Shown here piece by piece: positions 26,034-35,238 of a stretch of 64,000 nucleotides of DNA (the stretch's first letter is position 1; every line of letters starts with the position of its first letter). The position numbers and the translations under genes are program-made. The DNA is taken from positions 49,772-113,771 of the forward strand of contig CANMKK010000015.1 in assembly GCA_947498455.1 (NCBI GenBank), read 5' to 3'. Origin of the DNA: an uncultured Aquimarina sp. GTDB lineage: Bacteria; Bacteroidota; Bacteroidia; Flavobacteriales; Flavobacteriaceae. A model generated the notes under the pieces. The model did no database searches. It had not been told where the DNA came from and saw only the letters and a list, made by a program, of their open reading frames with translations.

Positions 26034-27593
26034 ATGAAAAAAATAGAAAAAATTAAACTAAAGAATTTTGGCCGTTTTAATGATCTCTCTGTTGAATTTG
26101 ATCAATCATTAAATCTCCTTATTGGGGATAACGAAGCTGGAAAAAGTACAATTTTATTAGCTATAGATATGGTTTTAAGTGGCAGTAGAAATAAAATTGA
26201 AAACTACGGGATTGATCATCTTTTTAATACAGATGTAATTAATAAATACCTAGCTAGTGATAAAAAATATGAAAATCTTCCAAAATTATTTGTTGAATTA
26301 TATTTGAATGATCAAGGCAATAAAGATTTAGATGGGAAATTTAATTCTGAAGGTATTTTAGCTCACGGGCTCATGCTTATCTGTGAACCCAGAGATGATT
26401 TAGGAAAAGAAATTAAAGAAATTTTAAATCAACAGGGGAATAATTTTCCTTTTGAATATTACTCGATAAATTTCAAAACATTCTCAGGTGATAGTTATAC
26501 TGGTTATAGAAGATTTATGCAACATCTTTTATTAGACAATACTCAAATTAACAACGAATATGCTACTAAGACTTATATTAAAACTCTTTATCATAATAGT
26601 ATAAAAGATGCTGAAAAAAACAAGCATCAAAATGAATATAGAAAACATAAAGAAAATTTTCGAAATACAGTTTTAAATGAGCTGAATGATAGACTAAATG
26701 ATTATTCTTTTTCTGTAAGAACCAATTCAAAAGCTAATCTTGAATCAGATTTAACGATTAAAGAAGGAAATATTGAAATAGAAAATAAGGGGAAAGGTCG
26801 ACAATGTTTTATCAAGACGGATTTTGCTCTTCAAAAAAACGAAAATGAACTAGATATTATTCTTCTAGAAGAACCCGAAAATCATTTGAGTCATTTAAAT
26901 ATGAAAAAGTTGATTCAGAGGATTAACGAATCTGAAAATAAACAATTATTTATCGCCACTCATAGTAATTTAATTAGTACAAGGTTAGATTTAAGAAAGG
27001 CTCTAATGTTAAACAACAATAGTTTAAACCCTATTTCATTAAATGATATTCCCGAAGATACTGCTAGGTTTTTTATAAAGGCTCCAGATAATAATATTCT
27101 TGAATATATTTTATCTAGTAGAGTTATACTTATTGAAGGAGATGCCGAATTTATTCTATTAGAAGCTCTATATAAAAATGAAACGAAAGAAAAGCTTGAA
27201 AATTCCGGGATTCATATATTATCTGTTGGAGGAACAAGCTTTAAAAGATATCTGGATATTGCCAAATTGCTAAAAATTAAAACGGCTGTAATTCGAGATA
27301 ATGACGGAGATTTTCAGACGAATTGTATTGATAGGTATGATGATTATACATCTGATAATATAAAGATATTCTATGATTCAGATAATGCTATTACAACTTT
27401 TGAAATAGCATTATATCAAAATAATAAAAAAATCTGTGATGATATATTTTTAGCTAGGCGAAAAACATTGACCGTTCAAGATTATATGCTCAAAAATAAA
27501 GCAGATGTTGCATTCGAATTGTTAGACAAAAAAGCTAACCATTTGATTGTTCCTAACTATATTAAAAATGCTATTGAATGGATAAAAGTCTAA
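26034..27593 (+). CDS. gajA: OLD-family ATPase-nuclease (Gabija GajA-like)
   Basis: A 519-residue protein with an ABC-type ATPase and a C-terminal TOPRIM nuclease. Visible: Walker A GDNEAGKS at 31-38, Walker B region IILLEEPENHLSHLN near 277, switch histidine in IATHSN, TOPRIM glutamate in VILIEGDAEF near 365, and the TOPRIM DxD in VIRDNDGDF near 420. In Gabija, GajA nicks DNA when nucleotide pools fall during phage infection, and partners with the UvrD-like helicase GajB. The next gene is such a helicase, overlapping by 16 bases. It is somewhat shorter than the best-studied GajA (about 580 residues), hence -like. Confidence 0.8.
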   Translation: MKKIEKIKLKNFGRFNDLSVEFDQSLNLLIGDNEAGKSTILLAIDMVLSGSRNKIENYGIDHLFNTDVINKYLASDKKYENLPKLFVELYLNDQGNKDLDGKFNSEGILAHGLMLICEPRDDLGKEIKEILNQQGNNFPFEYYSINFKTFSGDSYTGYRRFMQHLLLDNTQINNEYATKTYIKTLYHNSIKDAEKNKHQNEYRKHKENFRNTVLNELNDRLNDYSFSVRTNSKANLESDLTIKEGNIEIENKGKGRQCFIKTDFALQKNENELDIILLEEPENHLSHLNMKKLIQRINESENKQLFIATHSNLISTRLDLRKALMLNNNSLNPISLNDIPEDTARFFIKAPDNNILEYILSSRVILIEGDAEFILLEALYKNETKEKLENSGIHILSVGGTSFKRYLDIAKLLKIKTAVIRDNDGDFQTNCIDRYDDYTSDNIKIFYDSDNAITTFEIALYQNNKKICDDIFLARRKTLTVQDYMLKNKADVAFELLDKKANHLIVPNYIKNAIEWIKV

Positions 27594-28609
27594 TATTAGC
27601 GGTTGCTGGTTCTGGAAAAACTACTCTGATAATCAAAAAATTAAACTTAGAAGAAAGGTTCTTATTAATTACTTATACTATTAATAATACAAGGAATTTA
27701 AAAAAAGCAATAATTAAAAAATTTGGTTATTTACCTGAGAATATTGATCTGTACTCATATTATAATTTCCTCTATTCATTTTGTTTTAGACCTTTTTTAA
27801 GTTATGAATTAAGGCCTAAAGGGATTTATTGGGAATTCACACCTCTTTTCACTAACAGACTATCGTTAAGCAATATTACACGATATATGACAAAAAGTGG
27901 GTTGTTGTATCATAACAGAATAGCAAAACTGCTGGAGCAATACGATGTATTGCGCGAAATAAACGAACGTCTTTCTAAGTACTATGACAATTTACTAATT
28001 GATGAAGTGCAAGATTTTGCGGGTCACGATTTCAATTTATTAAAAAGTATATGTCAAACAGAAATCGAAATAATGCTTGTTGGCGATTTTTATCAACATA
28101 CATTTGATACAAGCAGAGATGGTAATACAAACGCTAATTTGCATAACGATTATGATAAATATCAAAAGATATTTGAAAATTCAAATGTTAAGCCTAACAC
28201 GGAATATTTAAACAAAAGCTATAGGTGTACAAAGAGTGTTTGTGATTTTATATCAGATTATATAGGAATAGACATCCAATCTCATACGGATACAGTTAGT
28301 GATGTTAGTTTTATAGGAGATCAAGAAAAAATTGAAAAATTATATAATGACGAAAATATTGTCAAATTATTCTATCGCGAAAGTTATAAATATAATTGCT
28401 ATTCTAGAAACTGGGGAGATTGTAAAGGAGAAAATCATTATAGCGATGTCTGTGTTGTATTGAATAAAACTACCATGATTGGTTTATCAAAAAATAAATT
28501 ATCGGAACTGAAACCTATTACGAAGAACAAATTATATGTCGCTTGTTCGAGAGCTAATAATAATTTATATCTAATTCCTGAAGAAAAAATAAAACATTAT
28601 AAAAATTAA
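27578..28609 (+). CDS. gajB: compact UvrD/REP-like helicase (Gabija GajB-like)
   Basis: A 343-residue superfamily 1 helicase: motif I AVAGSGKTT at 8-16, motif II LLIDEVQDF near 140, motif III VGDFYQHTFD, motif IV-like LNKSYRC, a motif V-like CKGENHYSDVCVVLN, and motif VI LYVACSRA. It overlaps the GajA-like gene by 16 bases. Known GajB proteins are nearer 490 residues, so this is a reduced form that appears to lack much of the accessory 1B/2B insertions while keeping all core motifs. It likely acts with the upstream nuclease in defence against phages. Confidence 0.75.
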   Translation: MDKSLILAVAGSGKTTLIIKKLNLEERFLLITYTINNTRNLKKAIIKKFGYLPENIDLYSYYNFLYSFCFRPFLSYELRPKGIYWEFTPLFTNRLSLSNITRYMTKSGLLYHNRIAKLLEQYDVLREINERLSKYYDNLLIDEVQDFAGHDFNLLKSICQTEIEIMLVGDFYQHTFDTSRDGNTNANLHNDYDKYQKIFENSNVKPNTEYLNKSYRCTKSVCDFISDYIGIDIQSHTDTVSDVSFIGDQEKIEKLYNDENIVKLFYRESYKYNCYSRNWGDCKGENHYSDVCVVLNKTTMIGLSKNKLSELKPITKNKLYVACSRANNNLYLIPEEKIKHYKN

Positions 28610-28720
28610 AAAAACAAAAAACTGCTTTTTTAATAATATTATGCGAACCATGTTTAAATTTTAAAAATAGTACAAAATGTTTTACTTATTATAAATTTAA
28701 TATTCTACATATTTAAAGAA

Positions 28721-29529
28721 ATGACTCCATTAGAAAAACGTTTTACTGAACTAGGTATTGATTTTACAAAAATTGCCTTTTATGACTCACTAGAATTCCT
28801 ACAACATGAGCAAGTAAACCCTCGATTTCTTGAAGCTTATGCAGAGTACGTAAAAGAGAAAAAGTATTCTTCAGAATACTTTAAAAGAGCCGCAAAGGAA
28901 ATACCATATATTGCAAAAATCCTAAATGAAGAACTAAGAAAAGATGGCAGACTAGGTGCTTGTATAGACGTTTCTTTAGTTTTAGGTAGAATTCTTGAAA
29001 GAGAAGGGTTTTGGAATTACTTGACCAAAGGAAGCTTAACTATTGATTTTCCAAGCGAATCAAAAATACAAACTAAATATTTTTGGTCTGTGGATAATGG
29101 AGATTTTGAATCGGGACATACTTGGATAGTTGCCCCACCATTTAATGTCATTGATATTGCTTTAAAACGGCAGGTATATAAGGAAAACGAACAAGATTAT
29201 TTGACAAATACTATTCTCAATACTGAAAATAATTTCACCAAGGTTGAAGAAATAGACATCATTAGCCCTGTGGCTTCAATGCAAATGAATATACAAGGAA
29301 TAGCTAAAGATAAATTATCTTTTGTGAGGGATGATTTTTTTATGTTTATTAAAAAATTCCTCCTATACTAATTCTTGAAAACGAATCGACTTATAAATAT
29401 TCAACTACAGGAATAACTGCTTCTGATATGCCTCTCGAAAGGATAACTTCTCTTAAATTAAATGATAAATATGGAGTTGAGGTTTATAATGAGATAGTTA
29501 AACCTAAGCTTATTGAATTTAGAAAATGA
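28721..29529 (+). pseudogene. Cys-His-Asp protease/transglutaminase-like gene with a frameshift
   Basis: The first frame gives 216 residues and stops at 29371. It holds a possible catalytic triad: C81 (LGACIDVSLVLGRIL), H133 (SGHTWIVAPP) and D145 (FNVIDIAL), the order and spacing of papain/transglutaminase-like folds. The coding signal continues past the stop in another frame (KIPPILILENESTYKYSTTGITASDMPLERI ... KLIEFRK, stop 29527-29529). Adding one base to the A6 run at 29351-29356 would join the two parts into about 269 residues. Either a real disabling indel, a sequencing error in a homopolymer, or slippage. The triad lies before the break, so the truncated product might still act. Confidence 0.6.
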
Positions 29530-29639
29530 AGCAAGATAATATTAAATGTGTTTTTCCAATTTTTGAAAGTAAAGTAAATACAATACTTACTGCTATTCTT
29601 TCATTCATTTTTACGTGTAAATTGATAAAATCAAAATAA

Positions 29640-30215
29640 ATGAATATGTTATTACTAAACTTTATTGCTGAAACTCCAAAATGGACAGATGTTGTTTCTG
29701 CCCTAAGTGCTTTAATTGGTGTTCCTCTAGTGTTGTACACGTTGTATAAGCTTATGAAAAAAGATAAAGAGCGAGCATCTGAAATCCAAAGCTTATCAAC
29801 AATAGCAGCTCAATTAACAGATATGCAAGTCCACACTACAAAAAGATACAAAGCTTCTAAAAAGCCTCATATTGAAATTGCATTAAGGAAACCTAATGAA
29901 AGTAATAGGGTACTGCTAGATTTTACAAATACGAATAAAGATACTTCTATCACAAAATATGAATTAGCAAATGAGGTCATCGATTTTAGTAACTTGAATT
30001 TTACTAAGATGGCCATCAACGATGTAAATGGCGAACAACAATTTTCAATTGTATTAAACGGTAAAAACAAGCCCATAGAATACTTGATATTACAAATTGA
30101 TTATACGACTGAAGAAGGGTATGTTTTTATACAAGATATTGTTATCTGGCGAGATAACGATACATATTTGTTTTCTCCTAGAGTTGTTATAGACAAAGAA
30201 AATAGTGCAATCTAA
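29640..30215 (+). CDS. membrane-anchored hypothetical protein
   Basis: A 191-residue protein with one N-terminal transmembrane helix (about 17-38, VVSALSALIGVPLVLYTLYKLM), a short helical linker (KKDKERASEIQSLSTIAAQLTDMQ) and a C-terminal beta-rich domain (HIEIALRKPNESNRVLLDFTNTNKD ... YLILQIDYTTEEGYVFIQDIVIWRDNDTYLFSP) expected in the cytoplasm. No family recognised. It lies 12 bases before the next gene, probably in one transcript. A membrane-bound sensor or effector for the neighbouring defence genes is possible but unproven. Confidence 0.6.
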   Translation: MNMLLLNFIAETPKWTDVVSALSALIGVPLVLYTLYKLMKKDKERASEIQSLSTIAAQLTDMQVHTTKRYKASKKPHIEIALRKPNESNRVLLDFTNTNKDTSITKYELANEVIDFSNLNFTKMAINDVNGEQQFSIVLNGKNKPIEYLILQIDYTTEEGYVFIQDIVIWRDNDTYLFSPRVVIDKENSAI

Positions 30216-30227
30216 AGAAAAACCTAT

Positions 30228-31211
30228 ATGGGAATCAAAATCAAAAAAGCCTGGAATACAGATTTGAAAAAAGAAATCTCTATTGTACAAGCAACAGATG
30301 AAATGAGAAAATCAAAACAATTAAGGTGTAATGAACTAAATTGTAAGGCTAAATTAACTTGGGCAGAAAGACACAAAATAAATTATAATTTAGGCACAAA
30401 ATTTTATCGCTTATTGCCTAAAGAAAAACATTCATTAGCCTGTAAATACAATACTGAAGGTCAAGTTATATCCATTTTAAAAAAATCAAATAATAAAATA
30501 TTTGAAAATATATCAGACGGCAAATTTGAGTTTAGAATAAACTTGGTCTTTGAAAAAAACTTTAAAAAAGAATCAGGTATAGGGTCTAATGTAGGAGAAG
30601 CAATTCACAAAGATCGAAACTTAAAAGAGCGATTAATAAAGAATAAAGGAAGAAAATCTCCATACCTCTCTACCATGAGAGATATTATGAAATTAAGGTC
30701 TGAAGTTGAAGAGAATAAGGATCTTTCATCTTTAATCAAACTCAAATTCAATAATGTTTCTATCCTATGGAAAAATTTTTATTTTGAATTGGAAGAGGAA
30801 GAAAATAGTTATAAATATATTAAGTCAAAGGGGTATACCTCTAAAAATAGAAGAGTAATGTTAAGCCAGTTAATCTGTTCTGAATTTGTTTTAAAAAAAG
30901 AGAATATTAAAGAATATAAGGGCATCTATTATATTGAATCTACTGCTCCTAAATTTGTTCATCATAATTCGGATAATGAATCTCATATTCATAAAGTGTC
31001 ATTGAAAACGAAAGAATCTGATGTAGCTAAGAACTTAAAATCACTATTTAAAAATGGAAAAACGAGGGTGAATTTAGTAGGGTTTTATCAACCAAACATT
31101 CTAATTAAACCCAAATCTTATGAAAATAAGAATGGTATAACTGTTTTGCAACATAACATTGAAGGATGGATAAACAATGTTGAACAAATAGTTGAGATAG
31201 AAAGTTTTTAG
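30228..31211 (+). CDS. hypothetical protein with a putative N-terminal zinc ribbon
   Basis: A 327-residue basic protein. Near residues 34-75 it has Cys-x4-Cys (LRCNELNCKAKLTW) and a later His/Cys pair (KEKHSLACKYN), a pattern like zinc-binding N-termini of some competence/nuclease-type proteins. The rest is Lys-rich and mixed alpha/beta (FEFRINLVFEKNF, YKGIYYIESTAPKFVHHN). I do not recognise a family or a clear catalytic motif. It follows the membrane protein by 12 bases and is convergent with the nuclease gene on the other strand. Confidence 0.6.
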   Translation: MGIKIKKAWNTDLKKEISIVQATDEMRKSKQLRCNELNCKAKLTWAERHKINYNLGTKFYRLLPKEKHSLACKYNTEGQVISILKKSNNKIFENISDGKFEFRINLVFEKNFKKESGIGSNVGEAIHKDRNLKERLIKNKGRKSPYLSTMRDIMKLRSEVEENKDLSSLIKLKFNNVSILWKNFYFELEEEENSYKYIKSKGYTSKNRRVMLSQLICSEFVLKKENIKEYKGIYYIESTAPKFVHHNSDNESHIHKVSLKTKESDVAKNLKSLFKNGKTRVNLVGFYQPNILIKPKSYENKNGITVLQHNIEGWINNVEQIVEIESF

Positions 31212-31297
31212 GAAATTTCATATTCATACTTATAACGTTTATTCATAGTGGTAGCCATTTTAATTGTCTATTTCTTCACTTAAATGAGATGTAAAAA

Positions 31298-33013
31298 CTA
31301 GTCCGAAGCTTGTACTAATGTTCTCCATTCTTCCGGTAGTATTTCATTTTTGTAATAGCTATGAGCCAAATATCGAATGCAAGATAATCCTAATTGATCT
31401 GTTTTGTAGTCTGTTATGGACTTTTTTCTCTTGATAACAGCTTCTGTGAATTCTTTGAAATTAGCCTCGTCTTTAAAAAGTTTAATACCATCTAAATTTC
31501 TTTCAATTTCTTCAATATAGTACTCTTTATGGAGATGTTCCTTAAATAATAATAATTCAACATCATGCTTGCTAAAATCGATTGTAGCTATTTGTAAACT
31601 TAAGTCATCATCTATGAAAGATAAAATAGTTCTGAATAGTTCTTCAGATTTAAAAATGGTTGTCATCTCTAATAGAATTGCAATTAAAATAGAAGAAATA
31701 TCAGTATATTCTTCGGGTTTATTTGTTGTAGCAATAAATTCTATAAGTGCATTAAGATTGTTATATAATTCAGGTTGCCTATTATGCTTAATCTTTTCAA
31801 TTTTTAAATTATTAATAATTAAATTGAAATACTTAAATAAAAATTCCACATCTACTTGTCTTAGGCTGCTCTTATCAGAAAAAAAGAGAAAAAGTTGTAT
31901 TATGGGAATGGAGTGATTATCTAAAATTGGTCGACTAAAGCCACTATTGTTTATAACCATCTCAATAATAAAATCCTTTTGCTTATTTTTCAACAGATTA
32001 GCTTGTTTTATATTAAAAATAGTATGTCTAAGTCTACAATAATAGATCAGGTCATCGAGGTATTCAAAACACCTTAATGGATAGCCAATTTTTTCGTAGA
32101 ACTGACCATTTTCAGAATAAAGGCCGTTTTCTATTCTTGCAATAGGGAACGTTTTTTTAAAGTACTTATCAAATATTACAAATTGATTTTTAAGTAATTT
32201 TTTGAAAGCTTCAACCACAGAACTTTTGCTTTGTAACTTGTTTTCCAGAATCCAATGCCAAGTTTTAAGAATTAAAAATTTAGAACAATCTTTGGCTGGC
32301 ACTAAATAATTGTTTTCAACACTATAATGGTATACTATTGAATTAATTAGCCCCAAAGTGGCAAATAACTTTTTAAAAGCCCTTCCTTTAACAGATTTAA
32401 CTTTGGTGAACTGAATTGAAACAAGTTCTTTAAATTCTAAATAGTCGTTATCTGGAGAGTCTAAAAAAGCTAAAGTTTTTTTAAATAGTCTATTACTAGT
32501 TTCATCAGACAATAGATATTCATTAAATAAGTATTTGCTGAATAAATCTGTTAAATGATAAATGTCCCAACGTTCAAATTCTCCATCATTAAATTCTCTA
32601 GCTACAAAACCTTCAAAAGTAGTTCTTAGATTAGCCTTTAAAACACCATTGTGAACGACAACAATTTTATAGGGTAATTTATTAAACTCAGGAATTGTTG
32701 AGTCTTTAAAGACGGTATCTTTTGCTTCAATTATAGACTCTCTAATACCATCTTTTTTGAAGTAGTTGGCTTGTGTGATATCCTTGTCAGAGTATCCTTT
32801 TAGTTCGAAATACCATTTATATTTGATTCCATTAGTATCTTCTCCTATGGTAATTATATCTTTTCCAAATTGCGATTGTCCTTTAGATTCTTTTGCGGTT
32901 TGTACTATTCTAAATCCCATTAGACTGAGTAAAATTGGAAATAAATAATCTAGTTCAGAATCTTCCTTTAATGATGACAAATACTCTCTAACAATAATTT
33001 TGCTACTGTTCAT
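31298..33013 (-). CDS. PD-(D/E)XK nuclease-like protein with long helical C-terminal part
   Basis: A 571-residue protein. The N-terminus resembles Mrr-type restriction endonucleases: GFRIVQTAKESKGQSQFGKDIITIG gives Asp52, and WYFELKGY gives Glu70 and Lys72, the D...ExK active-site pattern of the PD-(D/E)XK superfamily. Residues from about 190 on are alpha-helical without recognised motifs. The gene overlaps the upstream 654-residue gene by 11 bases, so the two are coupled. Within a run of defence genes, DNA cleavage on infection is the simplest guess. No methyltransferase is adjacent, so it is not an ordinary restriction-modification pair. Confidence 0.7.
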   Translation of the reverse strand: MNSSKIIVREYLSSLKEDSELDYLFPILLSLMGFRIVQTAKESKGQSQFGKDIITIGEDTNGIKYKWYFELKGYSDKDITQANYFKKDGIRESIIEAKDTVFKDSTIPEFNKLPYKIVVVHNGVLKANLRTTFEGFVAREFNDGEFERWDIYHLTDLFSKYLFNEYLLSDETSNRLFKKTLAFLDSPDNDYLEFKELVSIQFTKVKSVKGRAFKKLFATLGLINSIVYHYSVENNYLVPAKDCSKFLILKTWHWILENKLQSKSSVVEAFKKLLKNQFVIFDKYFKKTFPIARIENGLYSENGQFYEKIGYPLRCFEYLDDLIYYCRLRHTIFNIKQANLLKNKQKDFIIEMVINNSGFSRPILDNHSIPIIQLFLFFSDKSSLRQVDVEFLFKYFNLIINNLKIEKIKHNRQPELYNNLNALIEFIATTNKPEEYTDISSILIAILLEMTTIFKSEELFRTILSFIDDDLSLQIATIDFSKHDVELLLFKEHLHKEYYIEEIERNLDGIKLFKDEANFKEFTEAVIKRKKSITDYKTDQLGLSCIRYLAHSYYKNEILPEEWRTLVQASD

Positions 33014-34967
33014 CTTCTAAGTAATTATTGATATTAATAAATTCTTCATCAGTCCAGTCTCTTTTAATTTCTCTACCTTTTTCCATATCAAATTTATTAG
33101 GATCAACGAAATAACTCCTTGGCATTGTAAAATCTGCCCCAATTCGTCCCAACGGAGATATTTCATCTGTATTTGCTAGTTTCCAACCACCCCCTTTAGC
33201 TAGTTTTACTGTTTTCCCAAAAACGCGTAGGAAACTGTTCTTTTCAGCATCTTTGTTCATTAAGGCGTTAAAATGTCTAGAGTACAAAGTGTTAAAGTGT
33301 TTTATGTTTTTGTAATCAGTATGATAAGGATTTAATTCTTGTATCTTACTTTTTGGATATATATATGTGGTATAATAGGATTTTATATAATTCTCAATTC
33401 GATTGATACTTTGTTGATAATTAGGGTTTTCGGAATTTAAACAAGTAGATAAAATGGCTGTTATATGTCCTCCATAGTCTTCTGAGAGTTCTTCTAGTTT
33501 ACACAAAAACAATTCCTTTATGGCTGTGTTTTTAGAATCTAGTAATGGTAGGAGTGTAACCAACCTATTTTTCGGCTCATTAACATCGTGTGTTAAGGCT
33601 ATAATTAATTTAAATTGAGTTAATAATGGAAGTGTTAAAATATCAATTGAAAATACGTGTACACTACGATTAGCTAATGTTTCAAATAATTTAATGCCAA
33701 TCCATCTGGTACTAGCTGTATTTGCTGTTAATAGTTCTATATTGAATTTATCTATTTCTTTTTTATCTGTTTGACGAGAATTTAGATAATTTCTAAAATG
33801 ATTAATAAAGGGTTTGAAAGGCTTTTGTCTTATTATAGCAAGAACTACAGCTTTAAAAGTGTCAATGTTTTTTAAAAAGAAAAATAAATGACTTATGTGA
33901 TGGATGTAATGTTCTATTGAAAAGTAATCTTGATCAATTATTTTGATAACGATATCTAGTTTATCACTATCATGATTTTTTATACTCGATAGATTATTCA
34001 GAATAAAGATTGCGGATTTTTCGTCTTTAATAGCTAATTTAACTTCTTCTAAGGTAGTTTTATGATAGTTGGTGTTTTTGGATTTAATTACTGAAAACAA
34101 CAACGATAATGATGCTTGTTTTAAAACACTTTCTTTTTTATGTGTGTTATACAATTCAATGTAACGTTCACAATCTAAATTGTCTAACTTTGATACCTGT
34201 GACAATCCAAAGAATATATCCTCTACTCTCAATTGATCCTCAATTTTTTGTTTTAAAATAGTATCATAAAAACTTGATTTACTAATCTCATAAAGACTAG
34301 AGACCGTTGCAGATATTAAATAACCATTAGTTTCATTATTAACGAATGATTTTTCTAAAATCGCTAACCCTAGATTATAGTCTGTATTGCACTTGCTTTT
34401 AATTCCATCAGTAATACTTTTTAGAGGTATATTATATGTAGCATTACTCTGAGCAAAGTTGTAAAGTAAGTTAGTATTGTCATATATCGTGTCTTCACTT
34501 AATGTTAAGTTTGACAATTCTTTTGAGTATACTTCTATGAATTTAAATATTTCCTCAGAATGCTCTTCTTTGTCTAAGGACTTTATATAAGTTGTAAATG
34601 TACATTTAAATTTCGAATGCGATTCGTTAATTACAATCCTCCAAAGTTCAGTTTCAAGAGTATCATAATCTTTAACATATCCGTTACTACAGAAATCATC
34701 ATCAATCTGTTTAAGGAAATTTATATTATCATTGAAATCAGATTGTAATGTATAGTTTAGTTTCTTTTTGTATGCTTCTAAAAAAAAATGAGAAACTTTA
34801 GGGAAGTCTGAGATGGAATAAAAATTATTTTCAATTTTTAAAATATTCTCATTCAGAAACTCATTTTTAAAGCTAAATTCTTTGTCATTAAAAACCAAAG
34901 TTTTGTTGTCAATCATTAATTGAATTAATGATTGTTTATCGTTAATAGTTAAATCAATTTTGTTCAT
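33003..34967 (-). CDS. large helical-repeat-like protein, partner of the nuclease
   Basis: A 654-residue protein, predicted mostly alpha-helical with repeated short helix pairs, resembling a HEAT/ARM-like or TPR-like solenoid, but no repeat consensus was firmly identified. No signal peptide, membrane segment or nucleotide-binding motif was seen. The C-terminus has a short conserved-looking patch (GGGWKLANTDEISPLGRIGADFTMPRSYFVDP). It precedes and overlaps the PD-(D/E)XK gene by 11 bases, so the two proteins likely form one complex, the helical one as scaffold or sensor. Function unknown. Confidence 0.65.
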   Translation of the reverse strand: MNKIDLTINDKQSLIQLMIDNKTLVFNDKEFSFKNEFLNENILKIENNFYSISDFPKVSHFFLEAYKKKLNYTLQSDFNDNINFLKQIDDDFCSNGYVKDYDTLETELWRIVINESHSKFKCTFTTYIKSLDKEEHSEEIFKFIEVYSKELSNLTLSEDTIYDNTNLLYNFAQSNATYNIPLKSITDGIKSKCNTDYNLGLAILEKSFVNNETNGYLISATVSSLYEISKSSFYDTILKQKIEDQLRVEDIFFGLSQVSKLDNLDCERYIELYNTHKKESVLKQASLSLLFSVIKSKNTNYHKTTLEEVKLAIKDEKSAIFILNNLSSIKNHDSDKLDIVIKIIDQDYFSIEHYIHHISHLFFFLKNIDTFKAVVLAIIRQKPFKPFINHFRNYLNSRQTDKKEIDKFNIELLTANTASTRWIGIKLFETLANRSVHVFSIDILTLPLLTQFKLIIALTHDVNEPKNRLVTLLPLLDSKNTAIKELFLCKLEELSEDYGGHITAILSTCLNSENPNYQQSINRIENYIKSYYTTYIYPKSKIQELNPYHTDYKNIKHFNTLYSRHFNALMNKDAEKNSFLRVFGKTVKLAKGGGWKLANTDEISPLGRIGADFTMPRSYFVDPNKFDMEKGREIKRDWTDEEFININNYLEDEQ

Positions 34968-35110
34968 TTATTTTGGCTTCCTTGTGTCAATATGGAAAAT
35001 TTCCCTAGATTTTAAACCTAATACCTTTGTTATAACAAGCTACCATTTTTTTATGATTTTTTAGACACAAATCTTGAAATGTATTAATATCTATAGATTA
35101 GAACTTTTGA

Positions 35111-35140
35111 TTTGACTTCCAAATAAACTTGTTATATTTC
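35111..35140 (+). promoter_or_regulatory. weak promoter candidate for the giant-gene operon
   Basis: TTTG at 35111-35114 and TATATTTC at 35133-35140, 18 bases apart; the -7 box has one mismatch to TAnnTTTG. It lies about 100 bases before the first giant gene in a 271-base divergent intergenic region. Confidence 0.3.
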
Positions 35141-35238
35141 AAACATTTGATTTGCAAACATTTATTTATATATTTAATACGAGGTTTTAATTTCCTAGTT
35201 AAAATCGATACTCTTTTAAACCTAAACTTGAAATTACA

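Noticed and set aside
29351..29356. Programmed -1 ribosomal frameshift
   Set aside because: The A6 run is not preceded by a standard X-XXY-YYZ heptamer in the zero frame and no clear downstream stimulator was seen; a simple indel or sequencing error is more likely.
31298..33013. Classical restriction-modification system
   Set aside because: A nuclease-like domain is present, but no DNA methyltransferase motif was found in the adjacent genes.
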